A DNA stretch of 64,000 bases from Puniceibacterium confluentis (GTDB taxonomy: Bacteria > Pseudomonadota > Alphaproteobacteria > Rhodobacterales > Rhodobacteraceae). The DNA lies in contig NZ_VOJI01000009.1 in NCBI RefSeq assembly GCF_007923445.1, positions 62,001 through 126,000 on the forward strand, read 5' to 3'. A program made the position numbers and the translations under genes. The notes beneath the pieces were generated by a model. The model searched no databases, was not told where the DNA came from, and was given only the letters and a program-made list of their open reading frames with translations. Shown one piece after another: positions 57,133 through 64,000 of this stretch (positions are counted from its first letter, which is position 1; each line of letters begins with the position of its first letter).

Positions 57133-57617
57133 GGGCCCTGTTGCTGTCAGTGATGTTCGGGACGCTCGTCGGTATCTCCGCGTCGGTTGGCGTCTTCCCG
57201 AGCGCGGCGCTGGCGGTGCAGCCGGACGAAGTGCTGGACGACCCGATGCTCGAGGCCCGGGCGCGGGAACTGTCCAAAGGGCTGCGCTGTCTGGTTTGCC
57301 AGAACGAAAGTATCGACGAATCCAATGCGCCGCTGGCGCGGGATCTGCGCCTGCTGCTGCGCGACAGGCTGGTGGCCGGGGACAGCGATTCCGAGGCCAT
57401 AGCCTTCATCGTCGAACGCTACGGCGAATTTGTCCTGCTGCGCCCCACCACGGGCGGCTGGAACTGGCTGCTCTGGGCGGCCGGACCGCTGATGTTGCTG
57501 GCGGCACTGGGCATGGGGGCGTTGTACGTCAGGGGCCGGGCGGATGCCGCCGCACCGCGCGAAGCCGGGCTCAGCCCGGACGAGCAAAAGCGCTTGCAGG
57601 AGATCCTCAAGGAGTGA
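57129..57617 (+). CDS. ccmH: Cytochrome c-type biogenesis protein CcmH (CcmL)
   Basis: 162 residues. Signal/anchor MRALLLSVMFGTLVGISASVG, the thiol motif LRCLVCQNES (C52/C55 region; family LRCxxCQNQ), and a C-terminal transmembrane segment (about 110-130). It reduces or holds apocytochrome c thiols before heme attachment. It is coupled to ccmF (ATGA overlap). The C-terminal TPR-containing CcmI partner is not here. Confidence 0.95.
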   Translation: MRALLLSVMFGTLVGISASVGVFPSAALAVQPDEVLDDPMLEARARELSKGLRCLVCQNESIDESNAPLARDLRLLLRDRLVAGDSDSEAIAFIVERYGEFVLLRPTTGGWNWLLWAAGPLMLLAALGMGALYVRGRADAAAPREAGLSPDEQKRLQEILKE

Positions 57618-57686
57618 CGCCGCGTTTGGCTTTGCCAAACCCTGTGGCGGCGTGTTTGATGCCGACGCACCACAGGAGGCACGCCG

Positions 57687-58463
57687 ATGCACTATGATAC
57701 CATCCAGTTCGAAATCCGCGACAACGTGGCGGTGGTCACGCTGAACCGTCCGGATGTGATGAATGCCCTGAACACCCAGATGCGGGCCGAAATCACCGAT
57801 GCGGTGCTTCGGGGCGGACGCGACGCGCGGGTGGTTGTGTTGACCGGGAACGGGCAATCCTTTTGTTCCGGTCAGGATCTGGGCGATCGGGCGACGGCGG
57901 CAAATCTCGATCTCGAGCGGACGTTGCGCGACGAATACGTGCCGATGCTGCGGGCGATCTATGACTGCCCGGTGCCGACGATTTGTGCGGTGAACGGCGC
58001 GGCGGCCGGGGCCGGGGCCAACCTTGCGCTGGCGGCGGATGTGGTGATTGCCGCCGAATCCGCGTTCTTCCTGCAAGCCTTTACCCGGATCGGACTGATA
58101 CCCGATGCCGGCGGCACCTGGTATCTGCCACGGCAGATGGGGCTGGCCAAGGCGATGGGGGCGGCGCTGTTTGCCGAAAAGATCACGGCGCGGCAGGCCG
58201 ACGACTGGGGCATGATCTGGGAAGCGGTCGGGGACGAGGACTTTGCCGCGCGGTGGCAGGCACGTGCCGCGCATCTGGCGAAAGGGCCGACGGCGGCCTA
58301 TGCGCGGGTCAAGGAATCTATCCGCGGGTCGTTCGACAACTCACTGGACGAACAACTGGCGCTGGAGGCAAAGCTTCAGGGCGAATGCGGCAAGACCCGG
58401 GATTTCCGGGAAGGGGTCGTGGCGTTCCTCGAAAAACGCCCGGCGCAATACGAGGGGCGCTGA
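57687..58463 (+). CDS. Enoyl-CoA hydratase/isomerase, PaaG-like
   Basis: 258 residues of the crotonase superfamily. Oxyanion-hole glycines are in SFCSGQDLG and NGAAAGAGANLALAAD, and LIPDAGGTWYLP carries the aspartate typical of PaaG-type ring-opening isomerases. In phenylacetate degradation PaaG isomerises the epoxide, but no other paa gene is in the window, so a general fatty-acid or side-chain role is equally possible. The ATG at 57687 has CAGGAGGCACGCCG upstream. Confidence 0.85.
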   Translation: MHYDTIQFEIRDNVAVVTLNRPDVMNALNTQMRAEITDAVLRGGRDARVVVLTGNGQSFCSGQDLGDRATAANLDLERTLRDEYVPMLRAIYDCPVPTICAVNGAAAGAGANLALAADVVIAAESAFFLQAFTRIGLIPDAGGTWYLPRQMGLAKAMGAALFAEKITARQADDWGMIWEAVGDEDFAARWQARAAHLAKGPTAAYARVKESIRGSFDNSLDEQLALEAKLQGECGKTRDFREGVVAFLEKRPAQYEGR

Positions 58464-58568
58464 AACGGGATCTGGGCTCTGCCCTGTCCCGGCCTGTGCC
58501 GGGACTCCCCGGGATATTTGACACCCGGAGAATGTGCAGTCGCTGTCAAAGGGTTCAGGCGGTGCGTC

Positions 58569-58605
58569 AAAAAGGGCGCGGGGGTTGTTCCCCGCGCCCT
58601 TTTTT
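58569..58605. terminator. Bidirectional terminator between the enoyl-CoA hydratase and gltA
   Basis: GGGCGCGGGG (58574-58583) and CCCCGCGCCC (58590-58599) form a 10-bp stem, loop 6, flanked by A5 on the left and T6 on the right. It can end transcription of both convergent genes. Confidence 0.9.
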
Positions 58606-58623
58606 GATGTCAAAAGCGCTGGT

Positions 58624-59919
58624 TCAGCGGTTTTCGATATCGATGTAGTCGCGGGCGGTGGCGCCAAGGTAGAGCTGGCGCGGGCGACCGATCTTGAGTT
58701 GCGGATCGCTGATCTGTTCCTTCCACTGCGAGATCCAGCCGACGGTGCGGGCGACCGCAAAGATCGGTGTGAACATCGAAGTCGGAAAGCCCATGGCCTC
58801 GAGGATGATGCCCGAATAGAAATCGACGTTCGGGAACAGCTTTTTGTCGGCAAAGTACGGGTCGGCGAGGGCCGCGGCTTCCAGTTCCTTGGCAACCTGC
58901 AGCACCGGGTTGTTCTCGACCCCGAGCAGATCGAGCACTTCGTCGGCGGACTGCTTCATCACCGTCGCGCGCGGATCGAAGTTCTTGTAGACCCGGTGGC
59001 CAAAGCCCATCAGACGGTAGGGGTCGTTCTTGTCCTTGGCGCGGGCGATGAATTCGGGAATGCGGTCAACCGTGCCGATTTCCTTGAGCATCTCGAGGCA
59101 GGCCTGGTTGGCGCCGCCGTGTGCGGGCCCCCAGAGGCAGGCGATACCGGCGGCGATGCAGGCAAAGGGATTGGCGCCGGACGAGGACGCCAGCCGCACG
59201 GTCGAGGTCGAAGCGTTCTGTTCGTGATCGGCGTGCAGGGTAAAGATCCGGTCCATGGCGCGGCTGAGGATCGGGTTGACCACGTAATCCTCGGCCGGGA
59301 CCGCAAAGCACATGCGCAGGAAGTTCGAGGCATAGTCAAGATCGTTGCGCGGGTACACGAAGGGCTGGCCGACGTGATACTTGAAGGCCCAGGCCGCGAT
59401 GGTCGGCATCTTGGCGATCAGGCGGATCGAGGCGACTTCGCGCTGCCAGGGGTCCGAGATGTCCGTGGAATCGTGATAGAAGGCCGACATCGCTCCGACC
59501 ACACCGACCATAACCGCCATCGGGTGCGCGTCGCGCCGGAAACCGCGGAAGAAGTTCTGCATCTGCTCGTGCAGCATAGTGTGGTTGGTGACGCGGTTCT
59601 CGAAATCTTCGAGCTGCTTGCCCGAGGGCAGTTCGCCGTACAGCAGCAGATAGCAGACCTCGAGGAAGTGGGACTTCGACGCCAGCTGGTCGATCGGATA
59701 GCCTCGGTGCAGCAGTTCGCCCTTGTCGCCGTCGATGAAGGTGATGGTGCTGTCGCAGGCCGCGGTCGACGTAAAGCCCGGATCATAGGTAAACACGCCC
59801 GCCTGGCCGTAGAGCTTGCGGATGTCGAGCACATCTGGCCCCGCTGTGGGCGAGTGGATCGGCAGGTCATAAGACGTGCCGTCAATTGTAAGGGTCGCAG
59901 TCTTGGTGGAGTCAGCCAT
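58624..59919 (-). CDS. gltA: Citrate synthase (type I)
   Basis: 431 residues. Condenses acetyl-CoA and oxaloacetate. The histidine region [15 protein letters not shown] and the second catalytic segment [15 protein letters not shown] are present, as are [11 protein letters not shown]-type residues of the large domain. The ATG at 59919 has AGGGAAC upstream; a longer frame to 59988 adds 23 basic residues without similarity. It is 87 bp downstream of gltX on the same strand. Confidence 0.97.
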   Translation of the reverse strand: MADSTKTATLTIDGTSYDLPIHSPTAGPDVLDIRKLYGQAGVFTYDPGFTSTAACDSTITFIDGDKGELLHRGYPIDQLASKSHFLEVCYLLLYGELPSGKQLEDFENRVTNHTMLHEQMQNFFRGFRRDAHPMAVMVGVVGAMSAFYHDSTDISDPWQREVASIRLIAKMPTIAAWAFKYHVGQPFVYPRNDLDYASNFLRMCFAVPAEDYVVNPILSRAMDRIFTLHADHEQNASTSTVRLASSSGANPFACIAAGIACLWGPAHGGANQACLEMLKEIGTVDRIPEFIARAKDKNDPYRLMGFGHRVYKNFDPRATVMKQSADEVLDLLGVENNPVLQVAKELEAAALADPYFADKKLFPNVDFYSGIILEAMGFPTSMFTPIFAVARTVGWISQWKEQISDPQLKIGRPRQLYLGATARDYIDIENR

Positions 59920-60006
59920 GGAAGTTCCCTTCGTCTCAATCCGCCTGGGCGGGCGCCCGGGCCAAGTAACCAGTTGCAGCTCAGGCAAGGGTGAACCCAG
60001 TGGCTC

Positions 60007-61416
60007 CTATCCCTCGTAAGCCGCGGCCTGGGACAGACGAAGAATGCTTTCGTCGCGGCCCAGGACCAACATCATGTCGAATACGCTCGGCGTCACTGTC
60101 CGGCCTGCCAGCGCGGCCCGCAAGGGACCGGCCAGCTTGCCGAATTTGGTGCCGTTTTCTTCGGCAACACGGTTCAGCACCGCCTCCAATTCGTCTCTGG
60201 TCCAGCTAGCATTTTGCAACTGCGGCGTCAACGCAAGCAGTATACCACGGGATACCGAATCCAGCATCTTCGCCGCTTTCTCGTCCATGGACAAAGGGGT
60301 AGAGGTCAATACAAAATGTGCCTTTTCAATAAGTTCAGGGTATATCTTCACGCGATCTTTGAGGCAGTACAGCGCCCGTTCGATGCCCCGTGCCTGTGCC
60401 TCACTGAGGGGGGATTTTTCCGCAGCTGCCAAATACGCCTGCAATTCATGCAGCAGTGCAGCATCGGAAGCCACCGCGATATGCTGCCCGCACAGGTTTT
60501 CCAGTTTTTTAAAGTCGAGACGTGCAGGTGACTTGTTGATTCCCGACAAATCGAACCATTCCCGCGCTTGGGAATCGTTGAAGAATTCGTCGTTGCCGTG
60601 GCTCCAGCCCAGCCGGGCGAGGTAATTGCGCATCCCCGCGGCCGGATAGCCCATGGCCTGATACTCTTCGACCCCGAGGGCACCGTGGCGCTTGGACAGC
60701 TTCTTGCCGTCCGGTCCGTGAATCAGCGGAATATGGGCCCAGACCGGAATATCCCAGCCCATCGCAGTATAGATGCCGATCTGGCGGGCCGCATTGTTCA
60801 GGTGGTCGTCGCCACGGATCACGTGGGTCACGCCCATGTCGTGATCATCCACCACCACGGCCAGCATGTAGACCGGCGTGCCGTCGCTGCGCAGCAGGAC
60901 CATGTCGTCGAGCTGATCGTTGCGGATGGTCACATCGCCCTGCACCTCGTCCCGGATCACCGTCACGCCCTCGGTCGGAGTCCTGAGGCGGACGACATAA
61001 GGCCGGTCCGGAAAGGTCGCCGGATCGGCGTCTCGCCAGGGGCTTTGGAACAGGGTCGAGCGGTTCTCGGCCCGGGCCGTCTCGCGGAAGGTTTCGATTT
61101 CGTCCTGCGTGGCAAAGCACTTGTAGGCGTTGCCGTCCGCCAGCATCTGGTGCGCCACTTCGGCGTGGCGCGCGGCCCCGGCGGCCTGGCTCACTGCCTC
61201 GCCGTCGTGATCAAGCCCGAGCCAGTCGAGCCCGCGCAGGATCGCGGCGGTGGCCTCTGGTGTCGAACGGGCGTGGTCGGTGTCTTCGATCCGGAGCAGA
61301 AATTTGCCACCGCGCCCCCGGGCATAGAGCCAGTTGAAAAGGGCGGTTCGGGCACCGCCAATGTGCAGATATCCGGTGGGGGACGGGGCGAAACGGGTGA
61401 CGATCTGCTGGGACAT
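60007..61416 (-). CDS. gltX: Glutamyl-tRNA synthetase
   Basis: 469 residues. The class I HIGH-type motif is in [21 protein letters not shown] and the KMSKS motif is KLSKRHG. A C-terminal anticodon-binding domain follows. The gene's 3' part (60.2-60.6 kb) has a visibly lower G+C than its surroundings: 155 of 300 bases by hand count for 60241-60540. The family architecture is nevertheless complete and in frame. The ATG is at 61416. It is divergent from comEC. Confidence 0.96.
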   Translation of the reverse strand: MSQQIVTRFAPSPTGYLHIGGARTALFNWLYARGRGGKFLLRIEDTDHARSTPEATAAILRGLDWLGLDHDGEAVSQAAGAARHAEVAHQMLADGNAYKCFATQDEIETFRETARAENRSTLFQSPWRDADPATFPDRPYVVRLRTPTEGVTVIRDEVQGDVTIRNDQLDDMVLLRSDGTPVYMLAVVVDDHDMGVTHVIRGDDHLNNAARQIGIYTAMGWDIPVWAHIPLIHGPDGKKLSKRHGALGVEEYQAMGYPAAGMRNYLARLGWSHGNDEFFNDSQAREWFDLSGINKSPARLDFKKLENLCGQHIAVASDAALLHELQAYLAAAEKSPLSEAQARGIERALYCLKDRVKIYPELIEKAHFVLTSTPLSMDEKAAKMLDSVSRGILLALTPQLQNASWTRDELEAVLNRVAEENGTKFGKLAGPLRAALAGRTVTPSVFDMMLVLGRDESILRLSQAAAYEG

Positions 61417-61474
61417 GGGGGCATTAACCTTTTGATAACCGCGGCGGGGCTAGCGTTGGGCATTCCTTAACCAT

Positions 61475-61510
61475 GCACCGGGATGAGGACAAGCACCGGG
61501 ACGGGGACAA
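61475..61510 (+). repeat. Two tandem 18-bp repeats upstream of comEC
   Basis: GCACCGGGATGAGGACAA (61475-61492) and GCACCGGGACGGGGACAA (61493-61510) are adjacent and differ at two positions. They are between gltX and the comEC TTG start. Confidence 0.8.
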
Positions 61511-61513
61511 CCA

Positions 61514-63601
61514 TTGCGGCGCGGCGTCAACGCCTTGATCGACAGCCTGCTGCTCCAGCGCGGACATCTGTTCCACTGGACACCGGTTTTCCTTGCTCTG
61601 GGGATCGGATGGTATTTTTCCCTGCGCTTTGAACCGCCCCTCTGGGTGCTGTGGACCGCCTGCGCGCTGGGAGTGGCGGGCCTGTTGACCTGCCGCCGGT
61701 TCGGGATCCTTGCCGGACCTGCGGCCTGCGGTCTGGCGCTGGTTCTGATTGGACTGGCACTGGCCGGCGCGAGAGCACATCAGGTTGCCGGGCCGTTGCT
61801 GACATTTCGGTATTATGGCCCGATCGAAGGCCGGATCGTCAAGATTGACCGGTCCGCGTCCGATGCCCTGCGGCTGACTCTGGATCAGGTGGTGCTGGAA
61901 CGCATGGCACCAAAGCGCACCCCTCTGCGGGTGCGTGTGTCGCTGCACGGCAGGACAGCGTTCGTCCCGGTGCCTGGTGCGGTCGTCATGACCACCGGGC
62001 ACCTTTCGGCGCCCAACGGCCCGGTCGAACCAGGCGGGTTCGATTTCCGGCGCAACGCCTGGTTCCAGCGCATCGGCGCAGTGGGATACACGCGGGTGCC
62101 GGTGGTGACTCTCGCCCCCCCGGGCGGCGCGTTGCCGGTGTTTGCCGCCCGGATGGCGCTGTCGGGCCATGTCCGCGACGCGCTTCCGGGCGAGACCGGC
62201 GCCTTTGCTGCCGCGATCATGACCGGTGACCGGTCCGGCATCGGTCAGGACACGTTGCAGGCTTTGCGGGACAGCAACCTGGCGCATTTGCTGGCGATCT
62301 CCGGACTGCACATGGGGCTGCTGGCAGGTTTCCTGTTTGCAACGTTGCGACTGATGTTCCTGATGGTGCCACCGTTGGCGTTGCGCTGGCCGATAAAGAA
62401 GTTCGCCGCTCTCGGCGCCCTCGCGGGGGCTGCCGGGTACCTTGTGCTTTCCGGCGGCAATATCGCAACCGAGCGCGCCTTCATCATGGTTGCCGTCGCG
62501 TTGATCGCCATCACGCTGGACCGCAGGGCGCTGACGCTGCGCGCCGTGGCGATGGCCGCGCTGCTGGTGCTTGGTCTCTGGCCCGAGGCGTTGCTCGGTC
62601 CCGGGTTTCAGATGTCGTTTGCCGCCACCACCGCGCTGGTCGCCGTCTTTGCAATGATGCGCAATCTTCCCGAGGGATGGCGCGCGCCGCGCTGGCTGGC
62701 GCCGGTTCTGGCGCTCTTTCTGTCCTCTTTCGTGGCCGGGGCCGCGACTGCGCCCATCGGCATGGCGCATTTCAATCAGATCTCGCATTTCGGGCTTGTG
62801 GCAAACCTGCTGTCCGTGCCGCTGATGGGGCTTCTGGTCATGCCGGCCGCAGTTGTGGCTGCGCTGCTGATGCCCTTTGGCCTTGACTGGATCGGACTTT
62901 GGCCGATGCAGTTGGGGTTGAGGTGGATCCTGTGGGTGGCGCATGCCGTCGCGGGCGCTGACGGGTCGGTCGGCCAGGTGGCGGCCCCGGTGCAACCGGT
63001 CTTGCCGCTTCTTGCCTCGGGTGCTCTGTTCGTCATCCTGTGGCAGGGACGTGCCCGCCTGTTCGGGGCCGTGCCGATGATCGTCGCGGTCGTTCTGTGG
63101 CAGCAAAGCGCGCGCCCCCTGGTGCTCATCTCCGAGGACGGCGGCCTGGTGGGGGTGATGACCGCGGCGGGACGCGCCCTGTCCAGGTCCAGCGGCGCGG
63201 GCTTTGTGGCCGGCAACTGGCTGGAAAATGACGGCGACGGCGTGGCTCAGGCGCAGGCGGCAGCGCGCTGGCCCAGGCAGGACGGGCAGGGGATAGCGAC
63301 CTACGATCTGGCAGAGTTCCGCCTGGTGCACGTCCAGGGCAAGCGGGCACTCAAGGCGTTTGCCGGATGTGACAAGGACGATATCGTCGTGTCCAGCACA
63401 CCGCTCGCCGCGCCGCTTCCCTGCCTGACGTTCGATCCCGCAAAGCTGTCACAGACCGGAGCGACGGCGATGTATGCGCACCCGGACGGTCTTCGGTTGC
63501 GCAGTGTCTCCGACGTCACCGGACACCGCCTTTGGCATGGGGCACCAAAGAGCCCGCCGAAGGCTCAGTATGTTCTGATCAGACCGACGAGTTTGCCCTG
63601 A
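61514..63601 (+). CDS. comEC: ComEC/Rec2 family DNA-uptake channel (no metallo-beta-lactamase domain)
   Basis: 695 residues. An N-terminal DUF4131-type OB region (about 20-170) is followed by the Competence domain ([35 protein letters not shown] near 235-275), with about ten transmembrane segments. ComEC moves single-stranded DNA across the inner membrane. The C-terminal metallo-beta-lactamase domain (HxHxDH) of the long form is not seen; the C-terminus is a short soluble tail. The start is TTG at 61514; no ATG fits. It overlaps lexA by 37 bp, convergent. Confidence 0.9.
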   Translation: MRRGVNALIDSLLLQRGHLFHWTPVFLALGIGWYFSLRFEPPLWVLWTACALGVAGLLTCRRFGILAGPAACGLALVLIGLALAGARAHQVAGPLLTFRYYGPIEGRIVKIDRSASDALRLTLDQVVLERMAPKRTPLRVRVSLHGRTAFVPVPGAVVMTTGHLSAPNGPVEPGGFDFRRNAWFQRIGAVGYTRVPVVTLAPPGGALPVFAARMALSGHVRDALPGETGAFAAAIMTGDRSGIGQDTLQALRDSNLAHLLAISGLHMGLLAGFLFATLRLMFLMVPPLALRWPIKKFAALGALAGAAGYLVLSGGNIATERAFIMVAVALIAITLDRRALTLRAVAMAALLVLGLWPEALLGPGFQMSFAATTALVAVFAMMRNLPEGWRAPRWLAPVLALFLSSFVAGAATAPIGMAHFNQISHFGLVANLLSVPLMGLLVMPAAVVAALLMPFGLDWIGLWPMQLGLRWILWVAHAVAGADGSVGQVAAPVQPVLPLLASGALFVILWQGRARLFGAVPMIVAVVLWQQSARPLVLISEDGGLVGVMTAAGRALSRSSGAGFVAGNWLENDGDGVAQAQAAARWPRQDGQGIATYDLAEFRLVHVQGKRALKAFAGCDKDDIVVSSTPLAAPLPCLTFDPAKLSQTGATAMYAHPDGLRLRSVSDVTGHRLWHGAPKSPPKAQYVLIRPTSLP

Positions 63602-64000
63602 ACGGTGACATCCCCCACCGGCAGGCGCCGCGATTCATGGGCCGGATTGGCCGCTTCGAGAACAATTGTGCCCCCGTCGCGCCGAAACCGTTTCAACGTC
63701 GCCTCATAGCCTTCGATCTGCGCGACGACGATATCGCCGTTTTCGGCCTGACTGGTTTCCCGGATCACCACCACGTCGCCATCGTTGATCCCGGCGTTGA
63801 CCATCGAATCGCCTTTGACCTCGAGCGCATAGTGCCGCGCCGATCCGGAAAGCATCCCACCGGGCACCGCAATTGCCGGAGCGGGGTCGTTCATCGCCTC
63901 GATCGGGACGCCTGCGGCGATGCGCCCGACCAGGGGCAGTTCCATTGCATGGATGGCGGCGATGGGCAGGGCATCGTCAGGAACGCTGTCAGGGCGGTCT
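63565..64000 (-). CDS. lexA: SOS repressor LexA, C-terminal part (cut by the window edge)
   Basis: About 144 residues are seen; the 5' part is outside the window. The self-cleavage site Ala-Gly is in VGRIAAGVP, the catalytic serine in GDSMVNAG, and the lysine in EATLKRF. LexA represses the SOS regulon and is cleaved with RecA. The frame continues without a stop to base 64000. It overlaps the comEC 3' end by 37 bp on the opposite strand. Confidence 0.95.
   Translation of the reverse strand, partial: DRPDSVPDDALPIAAIHAMELPLVGRIAAGVPIEAMNDPAPAIAVPGGMLSGSARHYALEVKGDSMVNAGINDGDVVVIRETSQAENGDIVVAQIEGYEATLKRFRRDGGTIVLEAANPAHESRRLPVGDVTVQGKLVGLIRTY

Noticed and set aside
61424-63331. 635-codon minus-strand frame opposite comEC
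   Set aside because: Antisense to a recognisable ComEC; rich in Arg, Gln and His with no domain.

Overview
The window looks like a chromosomal segment of a high-G+C alphaproteobacterium of the order Rhodobacterales, probably the Roseobacter group. The basis is the gene families and their order (dnaB/alr/radA/cvpA/purF; argC-ccmE; ccmF-ccmH-enoyl-CoA hydratase-gltA-gltX-comEC-lexA), a gene-transfer-agent type holin and endolysin pair, a Fur/Mur-type regulator, and a fused indolepyruvate ferredoxin oxidoreductase. This is inferred from remembered protein families, not from a database search. I found 58 protein genes (lexA is cut by the right edge). I saw no rRNA, tRNA, CRISPR array, transposase or integrase.

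Layout. 0.1-8.5 kb is a minus-strand run: an SDR, a PilP-like protein, a DUF2199 protein coupled to purF, cvpA, radA, a coiled-coil membrane protein, a PqiA-like protein, a small membrane protein and alr. 8.6-10.9 kb (plus) is a tightly coupled cobT-cobS-cobC block for cobalamin nucleotide-loop assembly. 11.1-14.7 kb (minus) carries dnaB, with DnaA-box-like sites upstream, then pyrE and pyrC. 15.1-21.9 kb (minus) is the most accessory-looking part: a hydrolase-like protein of unknown function and a five-gene, overlapping operon (GT2, sulfotransferase, a sulfotransferase-like/GT2 fusion, FkbM methyltransferase, GT2) that probably builds or decorates a surface glycan. 22.2-26.4 kb (plus) has a MoxR ATPase, a CoxE-type vWA protein and an OmpA-domain protein that ends at a strong terminator.

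26.5-30.7 kb (minus) holds purL, a SAM methyltransferase and a LysR regulator. The LysR gene is divergent from the 1140-residue indolepyruvate ferredoxin oxidoreductase, and the shared promoter region holds an inverted repeat. 34.4-37.8 kb (plus) has an acyltransferase, murI, argC and ccmE. 37.9-53.8 kb mixes eno, fur/mur, a DEAD-box helicase, two EamA exporters, a DUF533 protein, a ZntB-like transporter, SelO, a GNAT, a nucleoside hydrolase, the zwf-pgl-pgi operon, a PRC-barrel envelope protein and a cupin. 53.9-64.0 kb has the endolysin/holin pair, ccmF-ccmH, an enoyl-CoA hydratase, gltA, gltX, comEC and partial lexA.

How the genes connect. The same palindrome, GTTAGCGCTAAC, occurs in front of eno and in front of zwf-pgl-pgi. 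At eno it lies just upstream of a candidate promoter, at zwf just downstream of a candidate -10 element. That fits one LacI-type regulator acting in opposite directions on lower glycolysis/gluconeogenesis and on Entner-Doudoroff entry (inference). The surface-glycan operon and the eno/zwf operator pair are the two findings I would follow up first.
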